From an uncultured Campylobacter sp. (GTDB lineage Bacteria > Campylobacterota > Campylobacteria > Campylobacterales > Campylobacteraceae): DNA of 16,657 nt. Position 1 is the stretch's first letter. Each line of letters begins with the position of its first letter. The position numbers and the translations under genes were made by a program. Where the stretch lies: assembly GCF_938030685.1 (NCBI RefSeq), contig NZ_CALHHX010000105.1, positions 1-16,657 of the forward strand. Reading direction: 5' to 3'. Below the pieces are notes generated by a model that made no database searches, was not told the DNA's origin, and worked only from the letters and a program-made list of their open reading frames with translations. Below are positions 6,830 through 14,999 of the stretch, piece after piece.

Positions 6830-8959
6830 ATGATACAAGCAATAGTTAAAAAAGGTAAAGTTTTAGCAGAGCAGATCCCTGCTCCAAGCGTTTCAAAGGG
6901 ATGCGTTCTTATAAAAGTAGTAAATAGCTGCATATCGGCGGGCACTGAGATAAGCGGTGTATCAAATAGCGGAAAGAGCTTGATTAGAAGGGCTTTGGAG
7001 CAGCCGGAGAACGTAAAAAAAGTCATCAATATGGTGAAATCCGACGGCATAGCCAGCGTCTATGCGAAGGTAAAGGGCAAGCTTGATAGCGGAAGCCCGA
7101 CCGGCTATTCGCTTAGCGGCGTCGTCATAGCAGTCGGAGAGGGCGTTTCAAATTTTGAAATCGGAGAGCGCGTCGCCGCAGCCGGCGCAGGGCTTGCAAA
7201 TCACGCAGAATACGTAGACGTGCCTAAAAATTTAGTTATGAAAATACCGCAGGATATGGACTTTGAGCGGGCTTGCACCGTGACTCTCGGCGGCATAGCG
7301 ATGCAGGGCGTTAGGCGGATCGATCTGAGGCTGGGCGAGACCTGCGTAGTCGTGGGAGCTGGGATATTAGGGCTTCTTGCGGTGCAGATGCTTAAAATTT
7401 CAGGAGTGAGGGTCGCTGTCAGCGATTTTGACGATAGGCGCTTGCAGATAGCAAAGGAATACGGCGCCGAGCTCGTCATAAACCCGTCAAGAGACGATTT
7501 GCTGGATGTCGTTGCGTCTTGGAGCGGTGGATACGGCGCCGATGGAGTACTATTTACCGCCGCTACAAGCAGTAGCGAGCCGCTATCGCAAAGCTTTCAG
7601 ATGTGCAAGAAAAAGGGCAGAGTGGTGCTTGTAGGCGTTGCCGGCATGCAGATCAATAGAGAGGATATGTATAAAAAGGAGCTTGATTTCCTCATCTCCA
7701 CATCCTATGGCCCCGGTCGCTACGACAAGAGCTACGAAGAGGGGGGGCTTGATTATCCGTTTAGCTACGTAAGATGGACGGAAAATCGAAACATGAGCGA
7801 GTATCTAAGGCTGGTAAATGAAAATTTGATAAAGTTGGATAAGCTCATAGACGCAAAATACCCTATCGAGCAGGTAACGGAGGCGTTTGAATCGCTACAG
7901 ACTTCGCAGAATAAGCCGCTTATGGTTTTGCTTGATTACGGCGAGGCAAATTTAACCGAGCTTGATAGCTATTTAAATCACGATAAAAAAATCATCATAA
8001 GCTCCGCGCCAGTAAACAGGGATGTGATAAACGTCGCGTTCGTCGGCGTCGGCGGATTTGCCACCGGGATGCACCTGCCTAATATCTCAAAGCTTACGGA
8101 TAAGTATAAAATTTACGCGACAATGAACCGAAGCGGACATAAGGCAAAGGCGGTGGCGCAGCAATATGGAGCGAACTACGCTACTTCAAATTTAGACGAT
8201 ATTTTAAACGATAAAAATGTCGATCTTGTGATCATCTCCACAAGGCACGATAGCCATGCGGAGCTTACTTTAAAGGCGCTTGAAGCGGGCAAAAACGTAT
8301 TTGTAGAAAAGCCGCTTGCGACGAATAAAGAGGAGCTGGAAAAGATAAAGAAATTTTACGCTGAGGGAGGCGATAAGCCCCTTTTATTCGTGGGATTTAA
8401 CAGGCGATTTAGTGTTTACGCAGAGGAGATAAAAAAGCATACGAGCGCTAGAATAAATCCGATGATAATCAGATATAGAATGAACGCTGGCTACATACCG
8501 ATGGACCACTGGGTGCACGAAAACGGCGGCAGAATGGTAGGCGAAGCGTGCCACATAATAGATTTGATGACGGCGCTAACTGGCAGCGAGATAGAGAGCA
8601 TATTTTCGCAGGCGATCACGCCGAGTAATGAAAAATATAGCGCCGAGGATAACAAATCTATCGTCTTAAAATACAAAGATGGCTCGGTGGCAAATATCGA
8701 GTATTTCGCAAATGGCAGCAAGGAGCTAAGCAAGGAATTTATGGAGATCCACTTTGACGGCAAGAGCATCGTTTTGGACGATTATAAAAGCCTAAAAGGA
8801 TACGGAGTGGGGATGAAAGAAATTTCAACAAACGTAAGTCAAAAAGGACAGCTCGAAGAGCTTGAGGCGCTATTTGAGGCTCTAAAAGGCAGCAAAAAAA
8901 GCTGGCCGATAGAGCTTTGGGATATGGTGCAGACGACGGAAATAAGCTTTATATTGTAA
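6830..8959 (+). CDS. Bi-domain oxidoreductase (MDR-type plus Gfo/Idh/MocA)
   Basis: Fusion of two dehydrogenases, 709 residues, often seen in polysaccharide loci; its substrate is unknown. Residues ~1-370 form a medium-chain alcohol-dehydrogenase-like module with the nucleotide-binding motif VVGAGILGLL at 174-183. The classical zinc signature (a GHE motif and structural-zinc cysteine cluster) is not visible, so this half may act without zinc. Residues ~400-709 are a Gfo/Idh/MocA module with a second Rossmann motif (FVGVGGFA at 404-411) and the catalytic EKP at 493-495. A later H-I-I-D-L-M motif fits the C-terminal half of that family. The start has TAAGG at 6816-6820. It sits after wecC and may modify a nucleotide sugar or a glycan intermediate. 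A run of seven G lies inside the gene at 7741-7747. Homologues frequently accompany a heparinase II/III-like gene, and one occurs at the end of this window. Confidence 0.88.
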   Translation: MIQAIVKKGKVLAEQIPAPSVSKGCVLIKVVNSCISAGTEISGVSNSGKSLIRRALEQPENVKKVINMVKSDGIASVYAKVKGKLDSGSPTGYSLSGVVIAVGEGVSNFEIGERVAAAGAGLANHAEYVDVPKNLVMKIPQDMDFERACTVTLGGIAMQGVRRIDLRLGETCVVVGAGILGLLAVQMLKISGVRVAVSDFDDRRLQIAKEYGAELVINPSRDDLLDVVASWSGGYGADGVLFTAATSSSEPLSQSFQMCKKKGRVVLVGVAGMQINREDMYKKELDFLISTSYGPGRYDKSYEEGGLDYPFSYVRWTENRNMSEYLRLVNENLIKLDKLIDAKYPIEQVTEAFESLQTSQNKPLMVLLDYGEANLTELDSYLNHDKKIIISSAPVNRDVINVAFVGVGGFATGMHLPNISKLTDKYKIYATMNRSGHKAKAVAQQYGANYATSNLDDILNDKNVDLVIISTRHDSHAELTLKALEAGKNVFVEKPLATNKEELEKIKKFYAEGGDKPLLFVGFNRRFSVYAEEIKKHTSARINPMIIRYRMNAGYIPMDHWVHENGGRMVGEACHIIDLMTALTGSEIESIFSQAITPSNEKYSAEDNKSIVLKYKDGSVANIEYFANGSKELSKEFMEIHFDGKSIVLDDYKSLKGYGVGMKEISTNVSQKGQLEELEALFEALKGSKKSWPIELWDMVQTTEISFIL
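7741..7747 (+). repeat. Seven-base poly-G tract inside a coding region
   Basis: GGGGGGG falls in the codons GAG-GGG-GGG of the bi-domain oxidoreductase, around residues 304-306. It is the longest G run noticed in the window. A slip of one base would cut off the whole Gfo/Idh/MocA half. Campylobacter phase-variable genes commonly use poly-G, but usually of eight or more bases, so variability is only a possibility. Confidence 0.6.
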
Positions 8960-8974
8960 ATTCGGATCAAAATA

Positions 8975-10825
8975 ATGTGCGGAATAGTCGGTAAGGTCTC
9001 TTACAAAGGAATAACACAGAAAGATATTGATGATATAAAAAATATGTCAAGCGCAATAATACATCGAGGGCCTGACAGCGAAGGCTTTTACTTTGATGAA
9101 AATGTTGCATTTGGACACAGAAGATTATCTATACTAGATCTATCCGCTGCAGCTAATCAGCCGATGAGCGATGACGAAAATACTTTAGTTTTGATTTTTA
9201 ACGGTGAAATTTATAACCATTTAGAGATTAGAGATAAATTAAAATCAAAATATAATTTTAAAACAAACCACTCTGACACCGAGACTATTCTATATGCTTA
9301 TAAAGAGTGGGGGCTAGAATGCATAAAATATTTTAACGGTTTTTTTGCTATTGCCCTATACGATAAAGTAAAAATGGAAACTATTCTTATTAGAGACAGG
9401 ATGGGTAAAAAGCCGTTGTTTTTTACTATGAGTAATAATGCTCTATATTTTTCTTCAGAGATTCATGCATTCTTTAAGGCGAGCGTAGTTGAGAAGCGTA
9501 TTAATGAGGAGGCGATATATAATTATCTGACATTTTTAACAACCAATGCTCCTGATACTTTTTTCGCTAATATTTATAAATTAGAATGCGGTCATTATTT
9601 AAAAATTACAAAGAATAAAATAGAAAAAGTAAGGTATTGGAATATTGCGGATTTTATTAATGTAGATAACGCGGATAATTTTTTGCAGGCTACCGAAAAA
9701 ACTGAAGATCTGCTTGTAAAATCAATGAAATATAGAAATATAGCAGACGTCGATATAGCTATAGCGCTTAGTGGCGGTATAGATAGCTCTTTAAATTTGT
9801 TTTATTCAAGTAAAGAGGGTGGAAAGATAGATGCGATTAACATAAGCTATGATGCAGATGATATATATGACGAATCAGAAATAGCGCAAAAATTTTCAAA
9901 AGAACTTGGTGTAAAATTTATTAAAAGCGTTATTTCTTCCAAAGATTTTGAAGAGTTGGCGAAAGAATATATGACTAAGCAAATAGATAGCCCTACCGGG
10001 GATGTAAATTCCGCTTTGCTGTATTTTCTATCAAAGCTTAGCAAAAGCAATAGTCTTAAAGTTATGATCGTCGGCGAGGGTGGCGATGAAATGGGCGGTT
10101 ATCCTATATATGAAAAATTAAATAAAGAATATAATATTTTGAAGCATTTTAAGAATTTAAATTTTATGTTTAAAAGCCTGCCAGAGAAATTTGCTAGAAA
10201 GTTTGATATTTTCTATAATAATGACATTATTTCTAGACGCCACATACACGGCTTTACCGAATTTGAAAAAAGAAGTTTTTGGTTGAGCGATAAGTCTTAT
10301 AATTCATACAGAATTTTACATAATTATATGTCTGAAATAAGAGATGATTTGCCTGATAGTTTTTTAAGAAAAATTCTTAATGTTGAATATAAAATGCGAC
10401 TCCCCGAGCTTATCTTGCAGAAGATAGACTATTCCACGATGTCCCAAAGCGTAGAAGCAAGGAGTCCATTTATGGATCATTTGCTTATTGAATACAGTTC
10501 TAGCCTATCGTTCGATACAAAGATGAAATATGGCGCCAAGAGTATTTTAAAAGAAATAGCAAAAAATAAGCTCCCTAGCTATATTTTAAATCAGCCAAAA
10601 GTCGGTTTCGGTATGCTCTTAACACCTTTTTTGCAAAATATTATGCCTATATGGTATCAAAAGGAATTATTGCTTAAAAAAGCTATGATACATGAATTTA
10701 TATCTAAAATTTTCTTGCAGAAGCTATTAGATATCCACACTAAATATAAAAATCAGGGATATAAGATGTGGATATTATTTGCTTTAGAAAAATGGCTGGA
10801 GATAAATTTTGATAGCAAAAAATAA
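8975..10825 (+). CDS. asnB: Asparagine-synthetase-like glutamine amidotransferase
   Basis: ATP-dependent amidotransferase of the AsnB family, 616 residues. The class II glutaminase domain begins with Cys2 (M-C-G-I-V-G), which fixes the start at 8975 because this cysteine must become N-terminal. Other glutaminase residues are RRLSI at 49-53, NGEIYN at 76-81 and D101. The synthetase domain has the PP-loop ALSGGIDSS at 264-272 and a later conserved STMSQSVEARSPFMDH segment. The usual GDGADE-type motif reads GEGGDEMGGY. In glycan loci such proteins are thought to amidate uronic acids rather than make free asparagine; with UDP-ManNAcA produced next door, a ManNAcA-amide is an attractive but unproven product. 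No good ribosome binding site is seen in the 15-base gap upstream. The gene is abruptly AT-rich compared with the preceding one. Confidence 0.9.
   Translation: MCGIVGKVSYKGITQKDIDDIKNMSSAIIHRGPDSEGFYFDENVAFGHRRLSILDLSAAANQPMSDDENTLVLIFNGEIYNHLEIRDKLKSKYNFKTNHSDTETILYAYKEWGLECIKYFNGFFAIALYDKVKMETILIRDRMGKKPLFFTMSNNALYFSSEIHAFFKASVVEKRINEEAIYNYLTFLTTNAPDTFFANIYKLECGHYLKITKNKIEKVRYWNIADFINVDNADNFLQATEKTEDLLVKSMKYRNIADVDIAIALSGGIDSSLNLFYSSKEGGKIDAINISYDADDIYDESEIAQKFSKELGVKFIKSVISSKDFEELAKEYMTKQIDSPTGDVNSALLYFLSKLSKSNSLKVMIVGEGGDEMGGYPIYEKLNKEYNILKHFKNLNFMFKSLPEKFARKFDIFYNNDIISRRHIHGFTEFEKRSFWLSDKSYNSYRILHNYMSEIRDDLPDSFLRKILNVEYKMRLPELILQKIDYSTMSQSVEARSPFMDHLLIEYSSSLSFDTKMKYGAKSILKEIAKNKLPSYILNQPKVGFGMLLTPFLQNIMPIWYQKELLLKKAMIHEFISKIFLQKLLDIHTKYKNQGYKMWILFALEKWLEINFDSKK
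10798..10801 (+). promoter_or_regulatory. Ribosome binding site supporting a TTG start
   Basis: GGAG lies seven bases before the TTG at 10809, inside the end of the asnB-like gene. An in-frame TAA at 10803-10805 rules out any start further upstream, so together these fix the flippase start. Confidence 0.6.
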
Positions 10826-12023
10826 AGTATTTTATCAGACAGCCTTTCTTTTTGCCGCACAGATATTTGGTATGGTTGTAGGTTTTGTGTCTAACATGCT
10901 TTTGGCAAAACAAATGGGGGCGGCAGATTTTGGGGTATATTCTTTATCTTTGGCTATCATCATATTTATCTCCATATTTTTTGAGTTCGGGTATTTTTCT
11001 AGCGCTTCAAAGATGCTGGCAAACAACCATGATATAAATTTGGAAAAAAAGATATTTGGAGCATCAATCATTATAGTTTGTGTGATTGCAACTCTATTTT
11101 TATTGTTTACTCTGATTGTTTCTTTTTTACTGGATATAGTTTTTAATGATAAGGTTGGTCATATTATCAGGCTTTCTTCTTTTATAAGCTGGAGTTTTGT
11201 AATTCCATTTTTTATGGAACTAATATTAAAAGGCAGTAATCACATAGGATATTTAGCTGGTTTTAATATATTTTCTAAAATTTTATTTGTAGTATTTTTA
11301 TTAATTTTGTTTATTTTTGAGGGCTTAACTCCACTAAATGCTCTTTTGTCGTTTTCATTGTCTTATGCGTTTGCATTTGTGATATATGGGTGTATATTAC
11401 GACCAAATTTCAGTGGTTTTTCTGAAATTTTGAGAACTATAAATTTAGAAAATAAACTATACGGTATACATGTGTATGTAGGTAGAGTAATTGACGTTTC
11501 GACATACAATATAGACAGGCTTTTAATAGGGTATTTTATAAGCGCAAAGGATGTCGGCTTTTACGGACTGGCAAATTCTATGGCTACCCCTATAAATTCG
11601 CTATCAAATGCGATGAGTAGTACTATGTTTAAAACGCTAGCAAATAGCAGCAAAATACCTCCTGCTATTTTAAAGGCAAATTTAGCTTGGGTATTTCTAG
11701 CGTTTGTTTTAGCTAATATACTGGGGTATTTAATTATAAATTTTTATCTAAAAGAAGAATATAGTGATGTTCTGCTCTTGTTGCTTTTAATGTCTATTGC
11801 AGTTTGCTTTCAAGCTCTTTATCAGCCATATAATGCTTGGATTAACGGGCATGGATATGGGAAAGAGCTAAAAAAGGCTAATATAAAAATGACGATTATG
11901 ACTGCTTTATCTAGTATTTTATTAGTTCCGATAATGGGTGCTATTGGGGCCTGTGTGTCAAGTATGATATCAAATTTGTATTCGCTATTTTTATATACAA
12001 AGATTTACTATGCCAAAGTATAA
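10809..12023 (+). CDS. wzx: Wzx-type polysaccharide flippase
   Basis: Integral inner-membrane protein of the MATE/MOP superfamily, expected to move undecaprenyl-linked oligosaccharide to the periplasmic face. It has 404 residues, with about ten to twelve hydrophobic segments spread over the whole length (for example residues ~10-30, 44-62, 85-110, 147-171, and several in the last 120). The N-terminal region (A-A-Q-I-F-G-M-V-V-G-F, then A-D-F-G-V-Y) is typical of this family. The start is TTG at 10809: an in-frame stop lies just upstream and GGAG is correctly spaced. It overlaps the asnB-like gene by 17 bases and the next gene by 14. Very AT-rich. Wzx proteins are poorly conserved, so substrate cannot be predicted. 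A Wzy polymerase is less likely because of the conserved N-terminal flippase pattern. Confidence 0.85.
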   Translation: MIAKNKVFYQTAFLFAAQIFGMVVGFVSNMLLAKQMGAADFGVYSLSLAIIIFISIFFEFGYFSSASKMLANNHDINLEKKIFGASIIIVCVIATLFLLFTLIVSFLLDIVFNDKVGHIIRLSSFISWSFVIPFFMELILKGSNHIGYLAGFNIFSKILFVVFLLILFIFEGLTPLNALLSFSLSYAFAFVIYGCILRPNFSGFSEILRTINLENKLYGIHVYVGRVIDVSTYNIDRLLIGYFISAKDVGFYGLANSMATPINSLSNAMSSTMFKTLANSSKIPPAILKANLAWVFLAFVLANILGYLIINFYLKEEYSDVLLLLLLMSIAVCFQALYQPYNAWINGHGYGKELKKANIKMTIMTALSSILLVPIMGAIGACVSSMISNLYSLFLYTKIYYAKV

Positions 12024-13068
12024 AATATATACAAGTTATGCTAGAACTGCTATATACCTAGTTTTATTGTCTATAGGCGCAAAAGGCAAAAAAGTTTTAT
12101 TGCCGGCTTTTACATGCGCTACAACGCTACCGGATGCGATAGTGCAGGCTGGGGGAATTCCAGTGTTTGTGGATATCGATATGCATAGTTTAGAAATGAT
12201 TCAAGATGATATAAAAAATAAAATTTCATCCGATACGATAGCAATTATATCTCACCATTATTATGGCGCTTATATGGACCATGTTGTAAAAATACAAGAT
12301 ATTGCAAAAAAATACAACCTTATTCACATAGAAGATAGGGCTCATTGTTATGGCTTAAAGAAAGATTTGATCGGGGATGTCGCTATATATTCTTTTTCAA
12401 AGAATATGATTTCTCCCGGTGGGGGATTAATAGTTACAAAAGATCATAAGATATGGCAAGAATGTCTAAGCATTCAAGATAAAAATAAGAGTATTTTTCA
12501 TACATTCATTTTAAACACTGAAGCCTTTAATTATATGGAGGCCATTAAAAAAGATAGGTCTTGCAGCGGATATAAAAAATCGGAACTTCTAAAATTTATT
12601 AAAATGAGTGTCTCCAAGCTACTAAAAATTCTTGGTTTTTATCAAAGAAACTATTTTTATAAAATAACCAGCAATGACATTGGAAAAAATTTCCATATAT
12701 TTGATACCAGGATGACTTCAGAGCAATTGAAATATATCTTGATCGCCATAAGAAAGTTAAGGCTTGCGATTAATACTAGGAAAAAAGTTGCATCCAGGCT
12801 TAATGAAATTTTACCGTCCTTTTTGAATGTAGACAATAATATATTTACAAACTATGTAATATATAGCGATGAGCTTGAGAAGCTAGAGCGTATTTTTGGT
12901 GATCTTAATATTAAAACTAGAAGAGTATGGCCGTATTTTCAAAAATATTGGCATCAACAAAAGACCGCAAGTGTCGAAGAACTATCTAAAAAATTATTGT
13001 TAATAGACTTGGATTGCTTTAATGAAGAGAAAATAGGTAAGTTAAGAGGGGTGCTTAATGGAAATTAG
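12010..13068 (+). CDS. DegT/DnrJ/EryC1-type PLP-dependent enzyme
   Basis: Probable sugar aminotransferase of the DegT/AHBA-synthase fold, 352 residues, slightly shorter than usual for the family. It shows the expected pattern: Y-A-R-T-A-I-Y-L near residue 10, LLPAFTCATT at 30-39, G-G-I-P-V-F-V-D-I-D at 48-57, IEDRAH at 107-112 with D109 expected to contact the PLP nitrogen, and YSFSKN at 127-132 with K131 as the likely Schiff-base lysine before a GGG turn. The middle part (about 160-230) is a divergent insert rich in lysine and aromatics. An intact lysine suggests an active transaminase making an amino sugar, but some members are dehydratases and its acceptor is unknown. It overlaps the flippase by 14 bases and the next gene by 11. 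Only a weak ribosome binding site is seen. Confidence 0.75.
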   Translation: MPKYKIYTSYARTAIYLVLLSIGAKGKKVLLPAFTCATTLPDAIVQAGGIPVFVDIDMHSLEMIQDDIKNKISSDTIAIISHHYYGAYMDHVVKIQDIAKKYNLIHIEDRAHCYGLKKDLIGDVAIYSFSKNMISPGGGLIVTKDHKIWQECLSIQDKNKSIFHTFILNTEAFNYMEAIKKDRSCSGYKKSELLKFIKMSVSKLLKILGFYQRNYFYKITSNDIGKNFHIFDTRMTSEQLKYILIAIRKLRLAINTRKKVASRLNEILPSFLNVDNNIFTNYVIYSDELEKLERIFGDLNIKTRRVWPYFQKYWHQQKTASVEELSKKLLLIDLDCFNEEKIGKLRGVLNGN

Positions 13069-14017
13069 AATTCTTACAAAAGATTTAATTAACCCGATAG
13101 AGTGGAATATTGGTATAAAGAATCCAACACAACTATTTGAATTTGCAAATACTAGTGGTAAATTTTCAATTCCATATTTTTTAATAATAAAAGACAGTAA
13201 TCTTATTTTTAAATGGCAATTCTTTGTTATAGGTTTTAAAAATTTTAGATATATCAATATTGTTTCAGAACCGAATGTTCAAGCTACCGAATTGTTAGAT
13301 GTTGCCTTTAAAGAAATTCTAAGGGTATTTAATCCTTTCAAGGTAGTTTTTTACTCTATCACATTATCAAAATTTACAAATATGGATTTTTTAGAACTAA
13401 ATAATTTTAATGAAATATATAGATACGGTTCATCTGTTTTAGATTTAACCCAAAATGAAGACGTAATATTTTCTAATATACATAGTAAACACCGCAATGT
13501 TATAAGAAGGGCGCAAAAAGAAAATGTGCAAATATTAGAAGATACCAGCGAGCAAGGAATATATGATTTTCAGAAGATTACTATCGAAACGTATGCCAGA
13601 TCAAATAAGCCATCCTTAAAAGTTGAGTATTTATTAAGGTATTTTTTTGCGTTAAATAAAACAAATAGAATAAAAATTTTTTTTGCAAAACACGATGGTA
13701 TTATTCAAGCTGGAGCAATTTTTATAATTTCTGACAATATGTCTATATATTGGCATGGTGGTTCTATAAATAATTGTATTTTGGGATCTTCGAATTTGTT
13801 GCAATGGGAGGCAATAAGATATTTTAAAAAAAATGGTATTGCCCAGTATGATTTTGGTGGCTGCTCTTTTGGTGAAGATGAGAAGTCAATAAGCATAAAT
13901 AGATTTAAAGATAGATTTGGTGGTGAATTGCGATATTATTTTGGAGGAATATTGATTTATAGATCATTCTTAAATACGCTATTTCGGGCGATACTCTGGT
14001 TTAAGAATAAAATATGA
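13058..14017 (+). CDS. FemAB/GNAT-like acyl- or aminoacyltransferase
   Basis: A 319-residue protein resembling the FemAB-like branch of the GNAT superfamily. The first ~125 residues are poorly conserved. The recognisable part has SKHRNVIRRAQKEN at 143-156, where family members have a basic helix, then the GNAT-like core ending with W-H-G-G-S at 232-236, YDFGG at 264-268 and FKDRFGG at 283-289. FemA/B proteins add amino acids from aminoacyl-tRNA to peptidoglycan; relatives in polysaccharide loci are proposed to modify sugars. Here it follows a probable aminotransferase, so acylation or aminoacylation of a new sugar amine is a reasonable guess. A good ribosome binding site, AAGAGGGG at 13044-13051, precedes ATG 13058. 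No membrane segment is obvious. It is the last gene of the AT-rich block. Confidence 0.72.
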   Translation: MEIRILTKDLINPIEWNIGIKNPTQLFEFANTSGKFSIPYFLIIKDSNLIFKWQFFVIGFKNFRYINIVSEPNVQATELLDVAFKEILRVFNPFKVVFYSITLSKFTNMDFLELNNFNEIYRYGSSVLDLTQNEDVIFSNIHSKHRNVIRRAQKENVQILEDTSEQGIYDFQKITIETYARSNKPSLKVEYLLRYFFALNKTNRIKIFFAKHDGIIQAGAIFIISDNMSIYWHGGSINNCILGSSNLLQWEAIRYFKKNGIAQYDFGGCSFGEDEKSISINRFKDRFGGELRYYFGGILIYRSFLNTLFRAILWFKNKI

Positions 14018-14030
14018 TTGGTTGATTTGA

Positions 14031-14999
14031 ATGAAACAAATTTTGATAACCTGCGATACCGAAGTCGGCGAACTGCATGCGGATAGAGCCGATGCGTTTG
14101 AGATTTTTATAAAAGGCGAGATCTTGGGCAGGGAAGTAGGCGTAAAGCTCATAAACGATTTAGCAAACAAGTATGGTGGCGTAGCGGAGCATTTTGTGGA
14201 CGTATATCCGTATGAAAGATACGGCGAGGATAAATTTAAAAGGCTGTGTCGCGAAATCGTTAAGGGCGGGCACGGCGTAAATTTACACACTCATCCGTCC
14301 GGCAGATACGATAAAAATAGAAAATTTATGTGGCAGTATAGCTTGGATGAACAGATAGAAATTATAAAATTTGGTAAGCAAAAAATAAAAGAGTGGATAG
14401 GCATAGACGCCCCGGCTCATAGGTCCGGCGGGTATGGAGCGAACGACGATACTACTCAAGCTTTGAAACTTAATGATATTTTTATAGACAGCTCGTTTTT
14501 TTATAAAAATGAAAATTGTAAGATAAACTATGATTATATAAATAAAGCGTCTAAAAAAAACGGCGTATTGCAGCTACCCGTGAGCGTTTATGAAAAACAA
14601 AAGCGCTACGGCTTTTTAAAAACAAAAAGCAGCTTTCAAAAATTTGATTTTAGATACGGTTCTAGTGCAGATGAAATTTTAAAAGCGATAGATCTAATGC
14701 CTGAAAATTGCATAATAGTGCTTTTTTTACATAGTTTTAATTTTTTAAATTTGAAGTATAGTTTTAAAGATAATAAATACGTAACAATAAGTATAAATGA
14801 TAAATTAATAAACGAATATAAATTGCTTCTTGCAAGTGTTGCTGATAAAACGGAGTGCAAATTTACCTCTATAAAGGATTTGGATATGGGGAGCTTGAGC
14901 GATGAGGATTTTGCCCCTACGATACACACCGATGCCGATATGATAAAATATGCAAAAGATAAATTTAGGCTAAAATTTATGCGGGTAGGCGATATATAA
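14031..14999 (+). CDS. Polysaccharide deacetylase family protein
   Basis: NodB-related carbohydrate esterase fold, 322 residues, predicted to remove N- or O-acetyl groups from a sugar or glycan. Motif 1 is ITCDTE at 6-11 with D9 and E11, a variant of the classic TFDD. The metal-site motif is LHTHP at 85-89 with H86 and H88. HRSGGYG at 130-136 supplies the arginine motif, and LFLHSF at 231-236 the last histidine. All key positions are filled, so activity is plausible. There is no signal peptide, so it probably works in the cytoplasm on a precursor or lipid-linked glycan. Its ribosome binding site is weak. GC content is high at the start and drops in the second half. It overlaps the next gene by one base (TAATG). 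Confidence 0.82.
   Translation: MKQILITCDTEVGELHADRADAFEIFIKGEILGREVGVKLINDLANKYGGVAEHFVDVYPYERYGEDKFKRLCREIVKGGHGVNLHTHPSGRYDKNRKFMWQYSLDEQIEIIKFGKQKIKEWIGIDAPAHRSGGYGANDDTTQALKLNDIFIDSSFFYKNENCKINYDYINKASKKNGVLQLPVSVYEKQKRYGFLKTKSSFQKFDFRYGSSADEILKAIDLMPENCIIVLFLHSFNFLNLKYSFKDNKYVTISINDKLINEYKLLLASVADKTECKFTSIKDLDMGSLSDEDFAPTIHTDADMIKYAKDKFRLKFMRVGDI

Noticed and set aside
13677..13684. T8 tract (also A8 at 13826-13833 and 14553-14560) as phase-variation tracts
   Set aside because: Such A/T runs are common by chance in the AT-rich part of the window, and Campylobacter switches mainly use poly-G/C.
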